A DNA stretch of 64,000 bases from Limanda limanda. Its lineage: Eukaryota; Chordata; Actinopteri; Pleuronectiformes; Pleuronectidae. Shown in pieces: positions 11,311 through 22,700 of this stretch. Under the pieces are notes generated by a model. It saw only the letters and a list, made by a program, of their open reading frames with translations. It was not told the origin of the DNA and did not search any database. Position 1 is the first letter of the stretch. The number at the start of each line of letters is the position of its first letter. The position numbers and the translations under genes were made by a program. The DNA lies in NCBI RefSeq assembly GCF_963576545.1, contig NC_083639.1, forward strand, positions 25,682,118 to 25,746,117, written 5' to 3'.

Positions 11311-13061
11311 CCTTCTTCCCTTTCACGCCTACTGTACATGCTCTTATCACGAACCGCATTATATTTTTATTAGTTAATGAGAACATCTGTCGGGCGTGAG
11401 AATACAGAATTAAGATCGTGTTCCGAGGATCAAACTTTCAGCGCTCGGGAAAAAACGACCCGCCGATAAATAACCAGCTCAACTACAGACATGAGACCAT
11501 TACTGTAAGTACATTACAGCACTTCCTGAGCAAGGATCAGATGGCAGCTCCTATATCTTCTGGCTTTTCAGTGGTCAGTGCTTTTGGCAGCGTGACTCCT
11601 CTGCACTCACCTATAACATCGGGGGCCAGGCCTTCGAGGTGCGAGGATTTACTGTGGGAGGGAGAGGGATAACAACTCCCCCCCCCACACACATACACAC
11701 ACACCACGTCCTGCCTCACCGAGCCGAGGGCTACAGGCTGAAGTTTGGGACATTTTTAATAAACAAGAATTCTAAAAACCCTCAATCAAACGCTCGAGAT
11801 GTAATCAGAACGACACCATTTTCCCTTTTTTTGCTGCGGCTGCACACGCCGGCACCTTCTTCATCCTCTCCGCTCCATCGAATGTTACCATTCCCCCCCC
11901 ACCTCTGGCCTCTTTCAATCCTCTGACATTCTGTAATACCATATTGAGTATTGGGGAATTATAGTGAAGATAAAAGCCCAATCAGTCATCCATGTTCCAC
12001 TCTCATTCACGCAGCAGAATACATTATATAAATCACATACATTTGAATTATTCCCGTTTCACTGGTTCAATATTTAATTTTGGGGGTGGGGAGGTGGGGT
12101 GGGGGGGTGGTACTTGGCAGAAGGTTGCTTTAGCCCTTGACAGTGTTTTATGATGCTCGACGTGCGGATGTGCTTTGAAATCATTGTTTCACAGTCAAGC
12201 AGCCGACAAGAGGACATCTCATTTCATTACATGACCTATGAACTTTGACTTTTCCCAGAAAAACGTTGAAAGAAAAGATTAACGCATCGCAGTTCCGTTT
12301 TTTTTTTTTTTCTTTCCAAGATGCATTATGCCGCAGAATAATTGCCACTAGATGGTCGCACCGGCTTATGTTTCTCCTCATTTCAAAAGCATTTCTGTAA
12401 TTAGACTTTATTTAAAATTAGCTCCAGTCTGTCTGTTTAAACGGGGTAACAGAGCGGAGCATGAATCTCGCTCTTTTTTCCCCCCCGCACACCCTGGCAG
12501 AGCAGCTGGTCCGGCAGATATTAGCTCCTTTAGAGCGCTGACCACTTCACCAAGCCTGATAGTATAAGTCTGAAAATTGGATATGGTCACTAAGGGACAA
12601 GCGGACTGAGGAAATCAGAATTACTCCTCATTTGTATTTGATTTTACTTTTTTTTTTTTCCACTGGTCTTTTAAAAGGCCGGCGTTGGACTCAATAAGAA
12701 GATTAAAAGCAAATATAGTTTTGTCAAACCAGGGACTCGGGGTAAGAGCGATTCACTTTCACGTCAGCTTTAAGTCGGAGATTTGGCTGTCAGGCCTCGG
12801 TGCCGCTGTGGCTTACTGAGGATTTAAGTGTCTTTTTGGCGAAGGATCTTTTAACCAAACACGCTCTGTGTTACTTGGAATCAACGTTCAAGTGTAAGTC
12901 TCGGGATGAAGAGGAGCAGAATTGTGCAGAAAGTTGTGACCTACAATGAAATCACGTATTTAACGTGACTTTATTCAAGCCACGCAACACGTTAATCCAG
13001 ATTTTCTTAAATATAATTCAGGATGAGAAGTTAAACAAGCAAACTTTCTTTTTTGGTGTTT
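11311..13061. other. Non-coding stretch with a G-rich run
   Basis: No gene recognised. The notable feature is a G-rich run at 12082-12108 with four or more G-tracts. Homopolymer C and T runs near 11880, 12300 and 12480 are the only other features. Confidence 0.4.
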
Positions 13062-13069
13062 ATCCAGAT

Positions 13070-13988
13070 CAGGGGTCTTCAACGTTTTTCAGACCAAGGA
13101 CCCCCAAACTGATGGAGAGATGGAGCAGGGACCCCCTATATATATTAGTTTAGTTTTAAAAAATGGGGTTTTATATTAAACTGGGCCTAGTGCCATGTAT
13201 ACAAATAGCTACCCTGTTATTGTGCATTCAAAACTAAGCTATTCAAATAATACACAGGTTCATATATTCATGTTTTTATTATTGTGTGTCGCTGAATGAA
13301 AGATAACGTCTTCTGCCTCCATTTATCCGTTCGCTACAATATGTTGGATTCATGTTAATGTGTAACAGTCTGGCAATTTAGGTTGTATTTGTCAGGCCAA
13401 AAGTGTTTTCTGGTTATCTTGTAGATCTCTGTTGTTTATGTTTGAGTTGTTTTCATGTTTGCACTCTGTGTTTCTGTTTCCTGTTTTATTTTGTAGTCTC
13501 TGTTCCCTGTGTGTTGTTTCCGTCTTCACTCCCTGTCTTTGATTGTCAGCCCTGCCCTCATGTGTTACACTTGTGTTCAATTGCCCCTGCATTCCCTGTG
13601 TTCTTAAGCCTCTGTGTTTCCCCTTGTCCTCTGTCGGATCGTTTGTTCTTCTCCCCCTTGTCTTCCACGGTGCTGTCCAGATCTCCTGAGCTTCTTCGTC
13701 TTTGAATCCCCTCGTAAGCTTTGTTGTGTTTTGTTTTTTCCAGTTTGTCACCTGTTAGTGTTAATGTTTTGTCAAAGGAACCTCTTCACCTTTGAATCCG
13801 CGTGTCAGCCTTGTTGTTTTTTCCCCTTTAGTTTTCATGTTTGTTTGTTAGTCAAAGAGCTTCTTTAATTAAAATACCTTTTATTTTAAAATCTCTGCAT
13901 TTCGGTCCGTCTCGGTCATCTAAACCGTAACATAATGTGTATTTGAATACATTTAAATTTGTCGCGGACCCCCTGTTGAAGACCTCTG
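13070..13988. mobile_element. hAT-type MITE interrupted by a solo LTR
   Basis: Terminal inverted repeats CAGGGGTCTTCAAC and GTTGAAGACCTCTG bound the element. They are flanked by ATCCAGAT (13062-13069) and ATCTAGAT (13989-13996), an 8-bp target duplication with one mismatch, as expected for hAT elements. Without the nested LTR the element would be about 342 bp and non-coding. Confidence 0.8.
13361..13932 (+). mobile_element. Solo LTR nested in the hAT MITE
   Basis: A 572-bp block begins TGTAACAG and ends CCGTAACA, with TG...CA termini and a short imperfect inverted repeat. It is flanked on both sides by the 5-bp direct repeat TAATG (13356-13360 and 13933-13937). An ATTAAA-type signal near 13868 suggests + orientation. 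There is no internal coding sequence, so it fits a solo LTR left by recombination of a gypsy- or retrovirus-type element. The T-rich ORFs inside are not genes. Confidence 0.75.
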
Positions 13989-13996
13989 ATCTAGAT

Positions 13997-14719
13997 AAAA
14001 TATCTATTTTTAAATTTCAAACAATGATAGAATGCTAACTATCGACATAATGAAGTGTTGCTGAGGCTCAGGCCGTCCTCTCTGCTGAGCTCATCCAGCT
14101 GCAGTCCTGTCTCTGTCCATCTTAACGTGTTAGCCATGTCAAGGGCTTTGGAATTCTGCCGGGGAACAAATGGCGAGCGGGTGACAAAAAGTTGAGAGAG
14201 ATGTCACAACAGGCGGCTGGACGGATCCCAACATAAGCCACAACAGCTTAGGACGGCTGTGCTACACCGGCTCCTGGCAGGGAAGTGTTTGCCACTGAGA
14301 CACGCGCCCTGGGAGGCAGTCAGGGATTGGACTACCCTGTCATTTGGTTGACAACTGACCCGCGTCCCTCAAGTCCCCTGCCGTCACCGCAATGACAATT
14401 TCACGGCATGAGCTTCCTCTGCTACCTGGCTCACAGAATCCCAATGAGTTGACAAACACCGGGGATGATGTCTGGGGAAAATGCTGTGGCAGGTGAGAGT
14501 GTCACGCACGGCGCCTCCGACGATTCATCATGCGAAGGAGGAAACTGTAAGTGTCAAGTCGTGTTACACTGGTGTAACAAGATGGTTTCTTTCTAAAGGA
14601 AACATATGATGCTTTTGTTGTGTGATACTTTTTTTTGTGTATGTAGAAGGTCTACAAGCAGTTAATGGAGCTCCTCATCCTGGAAAACACTGCCCCTGAA
14701 AATTATAAAACGATCTCAT
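13997..14719. other. Non-coding stretch
   Basis: Moderately GC-rich, no open frame of note, no recognised repeat. Confidence 0.4.
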
Positions 14720-14727
14720 ATTATTGT

Positions 14728-15018
14728 TAGGGCTGGGCAAGTTAACTCGTTTTAATCGAGTTAACTCAAGTGATGAGTTAACTCGATTGTTTATCCGCCA
14801 ATTATTTTCTTTTTTCCTGTTCTGCAGCATTATTTTCTTTTTTCCTGTTCTGCAGCAGTCAGCAACAGACTTTCACAAAATAAAAGCCTGACTTTCACAA
14901 TAAAACAATAAATAATCAAACCTGAGTGAATGCGAGGTAAAATAATTAATCGAGTTAACTCATCACTTGAGTAAACTTGAGTTAACTCCATTGAAACGAG
15001 TTAACTTGCCTTGCCCTA
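14728..15018. mobile_element. Palindromic hAT-type MITE, copy 1
   Basis: Element starting TAGGGCTGGGCAAGTTAACT and ending with its degenerate complement (TTGCCCTA). It is flanked by a perfect 8-bp target duplication ATTATTGT (14720-14727 and 15019-15026). The termini contain three or more GAGTTAACTC palindromes. A second copy lies at 62985-63237 in the opposite orientation. This copy has a duplicated segment of about 30 bp (TTTTCTTTTTTCCTGTTCTG) that the other lacks. Confidence 0.88.
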
Positions 15019-15026
15019 ATTATTGT

Positions 15027-16612
15027 ATAACATTGTGATCCCGAATATAAGAAAAAAGTGTTTCCTTATTCTGTCCAGGTACTGTCATTGTTAATCTAGA
15101 AAGTGATGTAGTGTGTGTTTCCTTCTATTCTCTGCTGTCTTGGTTATGAACTGAGCAAAATCTGATTTTTCCAAACAGTCTTTTCACTCTCCCGTTGCAA
15201 ACAGCAAATGGAAAATTCAGTGTTTTTCCAAAGAGGTGGCGAAAAGAAAAGAGAAATGAATAAAAGCCGTGAAAGGAGTTTGTAGATCGAGTTCATTCAA
15301 ACGATAAATACAGGGACCAGTTCTGCCGTGGAAAATCCAAAACAAACTCTTTTGCTTTCTCCAGTTGAGTCTGAGGTTTTTTCTTTTCTTTCCAGCCACT
15401 GTGTCACGATAGCACAGCTCTGATGGTCGGTGACAATTAGCTCCGCGGCTTCATCTGGGAGACGCCTTCACGCGCCGCGCCTCGCAGGAAGCCGACGAGA
15501 ACGCTGAGCAATCAGTTTCACTAATTGCTGGATGGCGCCATCACGTTCTTCCACTTTGCTGAGCACGTTAATTGTCATATAAAACTGAGGGAAGGTGCAT
15601 CTTCCTGTGTGAGCAGCTATGCTTTCCTGAAGAAAAAAAAAAGAAAAGAGAGAATTGTATTGACATTCTGTGGTCTGTGTTTCCTCTGTCAGCCGCTACA
15701 GGGGCTTAATTGGCCGAACGTCAGAAGGACAATGATCCCGAGCCCAAGTCGCTTCAGAAGATTATAAACTGTGTGCTTGCAATCCAGCAGACGTAATTGG
15801 GTGCTTAAAAAGTTAATAACTTTTGAATAAAAGTGCTCGTCAGCCTTTTTTTGCACATCACATGAAATCTGTGACCCGGGCTCCAGAAGCTCGCGTGTTA
15901 ATGACGACTACGGGGATTTAATTAAACCATTTTCCTCCCCCCCCCGACCAGTGTGTTTGACTTCACGTTTCAAATCCATTCCGACTTCATTTCTCAGACG
16001 GTGCGATCGGAATAATGCCTTCGCGTTTTTGAATTAAATTAAAATGCCTGTTACTCTTTGCAGAATCATCCGAGGCCCCGGTCTGAGTTCACGTTCTAAA
16101 CTCCAGGCTCCGAGTTCAGAATCTGCAGAGACACAACAGAGGAAAAGGCTTTTATGGATTAGAAAGTGTGTTGCTAATAAGGTGTGTGGGCACAACACAT
16201 AACTTGGAAAATCCTTAACCTTTGGCACTAGGCTTTTTCCCACCCCTCAGCAATAAATATATAATTACATATTTTAGTACTTGGGACAAGAGGAAGCCAA
16301 CGTTTCTGAGTGGATCCCGCTGCCAGGAGTGCAGTGCAGCCTCTGATGACAGACCGCCCTTAGGTTAAGTTTCAGTGGAGAATAATTGAGTCATGAAAAC
16401 CCAAATCAGATTTCTCAGAAATGAAAAATTGATTTTTTTCCACTGTGTTACAGTGTTGTGGGAGCTGTAAGCATATATCAACTCAATTCACTGCCAGGAA
16501 CAATGTATTTATAAGGTGCTTTTAACAAACAGGGTCATTGTTAAATTCTTAACAGACCAACAAGAAGCGTAGGAATACAAACACGGAACCTGCAGAATGT
16601 TTAGAAGTGTGC
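15027..16612. other. Non-coding stretch
   Basis: No gene or clear repeat recognised. Short open frames lack domains. Confidence 0.4.
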
Positions 16613-17035
16613 ACTTGTGTGTGTGTAGTAGGTGTGAGTGTGTGAGTGTGTGTAGTAGGTGTGAGTGTGTGTAGTAGGTGTGTGTGTGTAGTAGGTTTGA
16701 GTGTGTGTGAGTGTGTGTAGTAGGTGTGAGTGTGTGTAGTAGGTGTGTGTAGTAGGTGTGAGTGTGTGAGTGTGTGTAGTAAGTGTCACTGTGTGTAGTA
16801 GGTGTGAGTGTGTGTAGTAGGTGTGTGTTTGTGAGTGTGTGTAGTAGGTGTGAGTGTGTGTAGTAGGTGTGTGTGTGTGAGTGTGTGTAGTAGGTGTGAG
16901 TGTGTGTAGTAGGTGTGTGTGTGTAGTAGGTGTGAGTGTGTATTAGGTGTGTGTGTGTGTGTGTGTGTGTGAGTGTGTGTAGTAGGTGTGTGAGTGTGTG
17001 TAGTAGGTGTGTGTGTGTAGTAGGTGTGTGTGTGT

Positions 17036-17074
<39 letters not shown>

Positions 17075-17636
17075 TGTGTGTAGTAGGTGTGAGTGTGTGT
17101 AGTAGGTGTGTGTGTGTGTAGTAGGTGTGAGTGTGTGTAGTACGTGTGTGTGTGTGTGTGAGTGTGTGTAGTAGGTGTGAGTGTGTGAGTGTGTGTAGTA
17201 GGTGTGAGTGTGTGTAGTAGGTGTGTGAGTGTGTGTAGTAGGTGTGTGAGTGTGTGTAGCAGGTGTGAGTGTGTGTAGTAGGTGTGAGTGTGTGTAGTAG
17301 GTGTGAGTGTGAGTGTGTGTAGTAGGTGTGAGTGTGTGTAGTAGGTGCGTGAGTGTGTGTAGCAGGTGTGTGAGTGTGTGTAGTAGGTGTGTGAGTGTGT
17401 GTAGTAGGTGTGAGTGTGTGTAGCAGGTGTGTGAGTGTGTGTAGTAGGTGTGTGTGTGTGAGTGTGTGTAGTAGGTGTGTGGTGCCGGGACAATCCACCG
17501 AGCAGCACAAGATGAAACCACACAGCAGGAAGCGTTGGGATGCAGTGACTCTCCAAGCAGGATGAGTGTGTGTGTGTGTAGTAGGTGTGAGTGTGTGTAG
17601 TAGGTGTGAGTGTGTGTAGTAGGTGTGAGTGTGTGA
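16613..17636 (+). repeat. TG-rich minisatellite with GTAGTAGG register marks
   Basis: About 1 kb of GTGTGAGTGTGTGTAGTAGG-type units, irregular in length because (TG)n tracts vary between the fixed GTAGTAGG blocks. A unique segment (about 17482-17565) splits it. The His/Thr-rich frames on the minus strand (YYTHSHLL-type) come from the repeat and are not proteins. Confidence 0.95.
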
Positions 17637-18440
17637 GTCCCCAGCAGGATGAAGGTAAAACAGTAAGCTGGGCTAAATCAAGGTTCCTGTTGTTCCTGCA
17701 TCCCACTTCCTGTAGTGTCCAACAGAAGCGTCTCACAACCAAACACAAAACACCGGAACAAAGCCGCTCCCGAACAAAAACAGGTCCACCGGTTTTGTCC
17801 TCTGTTCATTAGCCTGATAACCAGTAATAATGGCACTAATGATGGCTGTTCCAGGGCACTGGGGGGCTATGGGAGGTGTACCAGGGGCATGTGCAGAGGG
17901 AGGAAGCCGCTGCTGTTAATCTGAGAGGCTTGTGTGGCGTTTCCACGGAGAGGGAGGGGCTCCATGGCTGCTCCTGCTGAGATAAGGCTGCCTCCTCACC
18001 ACTGGGTACCACGGCCACGGCCCCCTTCACAACAGGACTGGCCTACTTGCCCCCCTTCCTAGGCCAGGGGATTTTTTTGCCTGCATGCGATAAGATGCTC
18101 CCGAGCATTGCAAAACAAGCACAGGTATTAGCCGGCCTTCATCTCCACAAGAGGAATGCCGCGGGATCGAGAGAGGGGACGGACGGGGTGAACCCGGACA
18201 GGAGCCAGCCCCCGGTTCTGGGTGAGCAGATAAGTGCTGCTCTGACAAGGGGGGGGGGGGGCGGCCAGTGGCTCCCCTGCTGGGCCAGATGAGGACGAGC
18301 TCACCATGTGGTCTCATCATCATCAACAGCACACTCGCTACCCGGAGAGCGCCATGATCACTGCTGTGTGTTTATCTGGCGGCTCATGAAGAGATGTATA
18401 GAATTTTATTTAGAACCATAGAATTGTATCATTCCTCAAT
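17637..18440. other. Non-coding stretch
   Basis: No recognised gene or repeat, apart from a poly-G run at 18249-18261. Confidence 0.4.
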
Positions 18441-19165
<725 letters not shown>

Positions 19166-20005
19166 ATGATATAATATCAAAATGGTTTATCAATTAGGCT
19201 CCAGGTTTTGTTAAGTTGGGCATTTAGGAGCTTCTCTCACATTTCATCAACACTCTGAGAACAAAAAAATATTAATTTGAGTAAAAGAGGTTTGGTTTGA
19301 TGATCGTGGAACTGCGTTGTTATGTACACAGCCCTCATTATTGTGATGGTCCCCATCTGATGCTGTCAGATTTGGGATGAAAGCGCCGCCTGGAAGCAAA
19401 GCAGCTGAACAGAAGGAGGCAACGTGACACGACAGATTCAGCAGATATTTTATTAGATGATTGCCCACGCACACAGTCACATGCACGTCCTAATCGCTTT
19501 GGTCCGCGATGCCGCCAGCGTGAGGAACCGCACCCGAAATAATGCGCCCGTATCATCAGAGAGAGAATCCCACAACCCAGGGAATGGATGACAGCGTCTC
19601 TGTTCCTGTGCAAAGTATTGAACACATTGCTTGAGCTTATGCTGATGAATTAATGATGTGCTCAATATTAATCAGTATTCCAAGATGTGCAAGTTTCCCA
19701 CAATATGTTCCTGAAGCCGTGAGTAACTCCTGGATGAGGAGGAAGGAACAGATGTCCTGATCGACTCCACAGTGAGTCCAGGCGAGGTTTAATTACACAG
19801 TGCTACAGTGCACAAGTGAACCTGTCTGATTGAAATAAAGAGTGTGTGATTGTCAGCCAGTGTCCACAACCTCACACACACACGCACACACGCACACATG
19901 CACACACACACACACACAAGCTAACTTTCTGTTTAATTAAGTTTTGTCGAAGTCGCGTGTGGAAGATCTGCTTCACACGAGACAGCATCACTGTGTGTTA
20001 AGTGT
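19166..20005. other. Non-coding stretch with short CA repeat
   Basis: No gene recognised. An imperfect CA repeat occupies 19873-19919. Confidence 0.45.
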
Positions 20006-20190
20006 GTGCTAAGTAGGGTTGCAAAGGGGCGGAAAGTTTCCGGTAAATTTCCGGAAACTTTCCATGGGAAGTTTAGCTCGGGAATTTTGGGAATTTTGAA
20101 AAAAAAAAATTGTTTGGCTAACTCTTTATATCTCTGGCATTGCATTAGTGTTTTTTTACAAACTTTTTTCTCATCTTATTCTACAGAACA

Positions 20191-20397
20191 ATGCCACGTG
20201 CACTACCTCATGTGTGGAGACATTTCACCCCATCCAATGTAGAAGGAAAGGCTGTGTACATTTGCAAATACTGTGCAAAGACCTATGTTAAGAATGACAC
20301 AACGATGCAGAAGCATAAAGTCAAGTGCCCAAAGTTTCCTCAGGGCTCGAATCAGCCTATGACAAAACAAAATGTTTATATTTATGTCTGTATATGA
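20191..20397 (+). pseudogene. BED zinc-finger fragment of a hAT transposase
   Basis: A 68-codon open frame begins MPRALPHVWRHFTP and contains CKYC followed by HKVKC, the C-x2-C...H-x3-C spacing of a BED finger, the N-terminal DNA-binding domain of hAT transposases. It stops at 20395-20397, well before any RNase-H-like catalytic region. It is most likely a remnant within a deletion derivative. A possible role as a small DNA-binding competitor is speculative. An upstream splice acceptor (TTCTACAG, 20180-20187) is visible, so it may originally have been a second exon. Confidence 0.75.
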
Positions 20398-20440
20398 CAA
20401 GGTAAATACAGTTAGTATAAATTATCCACAACATTTCCAG

Positions 20441-20520
20441 TTTATTCCCGTTAATACCCGTATATTCCCGTTTATTCCCGTTTATTCCCGTATATTCCCG
20501 TTCATTCCCGTTAATTCCCA
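20441..20520 (+). repeat. 10-bp minisatellite inside the hAT element
   Basis: Eight exact-length 10-bp units of the form TTNATTCCCG, near the right end of the element. Confidence 0.95.
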
Positions 20521-20818
20521 TGGAAAGTTCCAACTTTGAATATTCCCGGAATTTTGCAACCCTAGTGCTTAGTAACCCATAACACAACCATGGACTCGCT
20601 TCAGCTGCAGGATGGAGGTTCACTTGAAATTGTATTTTTTCCGGGTCAGAAAAAAATCACAACAGAAGAGAACTCATCGTCTTTCCAAGTCGACATCTTT
20701 GTCTGCTCCTCTTTTTTTCATCCAGAGTTATTTGGATTCCTCTCAGTTTGACCTTTCGACATACATATACAAACTGTTCAAATAGTTTATGACCTGGACT
20801 GTTTTAATGGTTTGAACT

Positions 20819-21130
20819 GTGTATGACCTGAAAACTGCTAGACCCTTTAGACCCCCAAAGAACTGAATGTATGTGTGCTTATCTCCACAGGAAACACATG
20901 TAAATCAGTTGTCTGTGTTTAGAAAGCTCTCTCCCTTCGCCTACAGAACCAGTCTGGATTGGCTGAGAGAGATAGCCTTAGTCCTCCTAATTAAGATCAT
21001 GTATTTGACTGTCCTGCATCTTCACTCTGTGGTTTCCCTGTGTTGATCCTTTCTGCAGAAAGCCCCTTATTGAATACACCTAGATAACTTTGGTGTTTCC
21101 AGCCTCTTGTATCTCCAGATTTCCATCACA
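20819..21130 (+). mobile_element. LTR-like dispersed repeat, copy 1
   Basis: Shares CTACAGAACC, GTTGATCCTTTCTG, AAAGCCCCTTATT, TAGATAACTTTG and a CTCTTGTATCTCCAGATTTCC end with 55976-56274. The order of features near the right end resembles an LTR R/U5 region and ends TCACA. I could not find matching target duplications, so the LTR label is tentative and the left boundary is approximate. Confidence 0.55.
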
Positions 21131-21759
21131 GGGACTGGCAGGACAAGATCTGGAACAATCTCTGGAGCAACTGGACTCGGACAGTCGTACTTACAGCCCT
21201 TCTGATTCCAGGGAAATGTTCTGACTTCAGTGCAGGTGTGAAAGCAGCTTCCCTGTCAGCGGCAGCTCAACCAGGGGGAACAACTCACTGCTCCCCTGAA
21301 AGAGATAAAAACAATTTAATGCCTGCAATTATTCCCCTCAATGTATAATCTGCTAGACGCCAAACCTCAATAAACTTTGCTGCAACTCTTTTGCTCTTCA
21401 TATCACAAAATACCGCCTGCCAGGAAAAATGTGCTTGAAGCCGCAGGGTGAAACCGGCAGAGCACTTCTGTCAAGTCCTTACATATGTGGACTCTTGTGT
21501 TTGTGGCGAGAGCAAAGGTCCAAAGCAGACAGAACACCGTGTTCTCACCACGTCTCGACCTCCACCAGCCCAAAGTCAATTCCTGCTTATCTCCCTGTTC
21601 TTATCTGAACCTCCAAGACAGGTTCCTCTGGTCGGGCGCTGTGTTGTGTTTGGGAATTTCCATAAGCGGAAACACGAGGAACAACAAGGAGAGGTCGTGT
21701 TACAACACCATGCATTCATCAGCTCTTCATTTAGACACATGTGGAGGTTCCATTTCATT
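21131..21759. other. Non-coding stretch
   Basis: No gene recognised. Open frames entering the downstream microsatellite are artefacts. Confidence 0.4.
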
Positions 21760-22418
<659 letters not shown>

Positions 22419-22700
22419 CCACTTATCCTTTGATGGAGCCAATCCCAGCTGACACTGGGCGAGAGGCAGGCAACATCCTGTCAGGACGCGAATAACAAAT
22501 GAAGAGACAAGCAACCGTTCACTCTCAGATTCACGTCTTCAGGCAATTTAGATTCCCTAATTAACCTGCTTGTCTTTGGACTGTGGGAGGAAACTGAAGT
22601 ACCTGGAGAAAACCCACGCAAATACAAGAAGAAAATACAAACGCCAAACAGAACCAAGCTATCACGGAATTGTTTTTTGGGGCCGTTAAGCCGCAAGACT
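22419..22700 (+). repeat. Conserved fish dispersed repeat next to the CCAT tract
   Basis: Begins CACTTATCCTTTGATGGAG and includes GACACTGGGCGAGAGGCAGG, GGCAATTTAGATTCCC and CTTTGGACTGTGGGAGGAAA. From memory this block follows TCCATCC tracts in many teleost genomes. I believe it is a non-LTR-derived repeat but cannot name the family with certainty. Confidence 0.7.

Larger units (their letters stand above)
20014..20564 (+). mobile_element. Non-autonomous hAT element carrying a BED finger
   Basis: Bounded by TAGGGTTGCAAA and TTTTGCAACCCTA, and flanked by GTGCTAAG (20006-20013) and GTGCTTAG (20565-20572), an 8-bp target duplication with one mismatch. It contains a small BED zinc-finger ORF but no transposase catalytic or dimerisation domain, so it cannot move by itself. 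Subterminal GGAAACTTTCC-type repeats are present on both sides. Confidence 0.88.

Noticed and set aside
16509..17748. Long His/Thr-rich minus-strand ORFs (192-333 codons)
   Set aside because: They follow the TG/GTAGTAGG minisatellite exactly and exist in several frames. There is no start context or domain.
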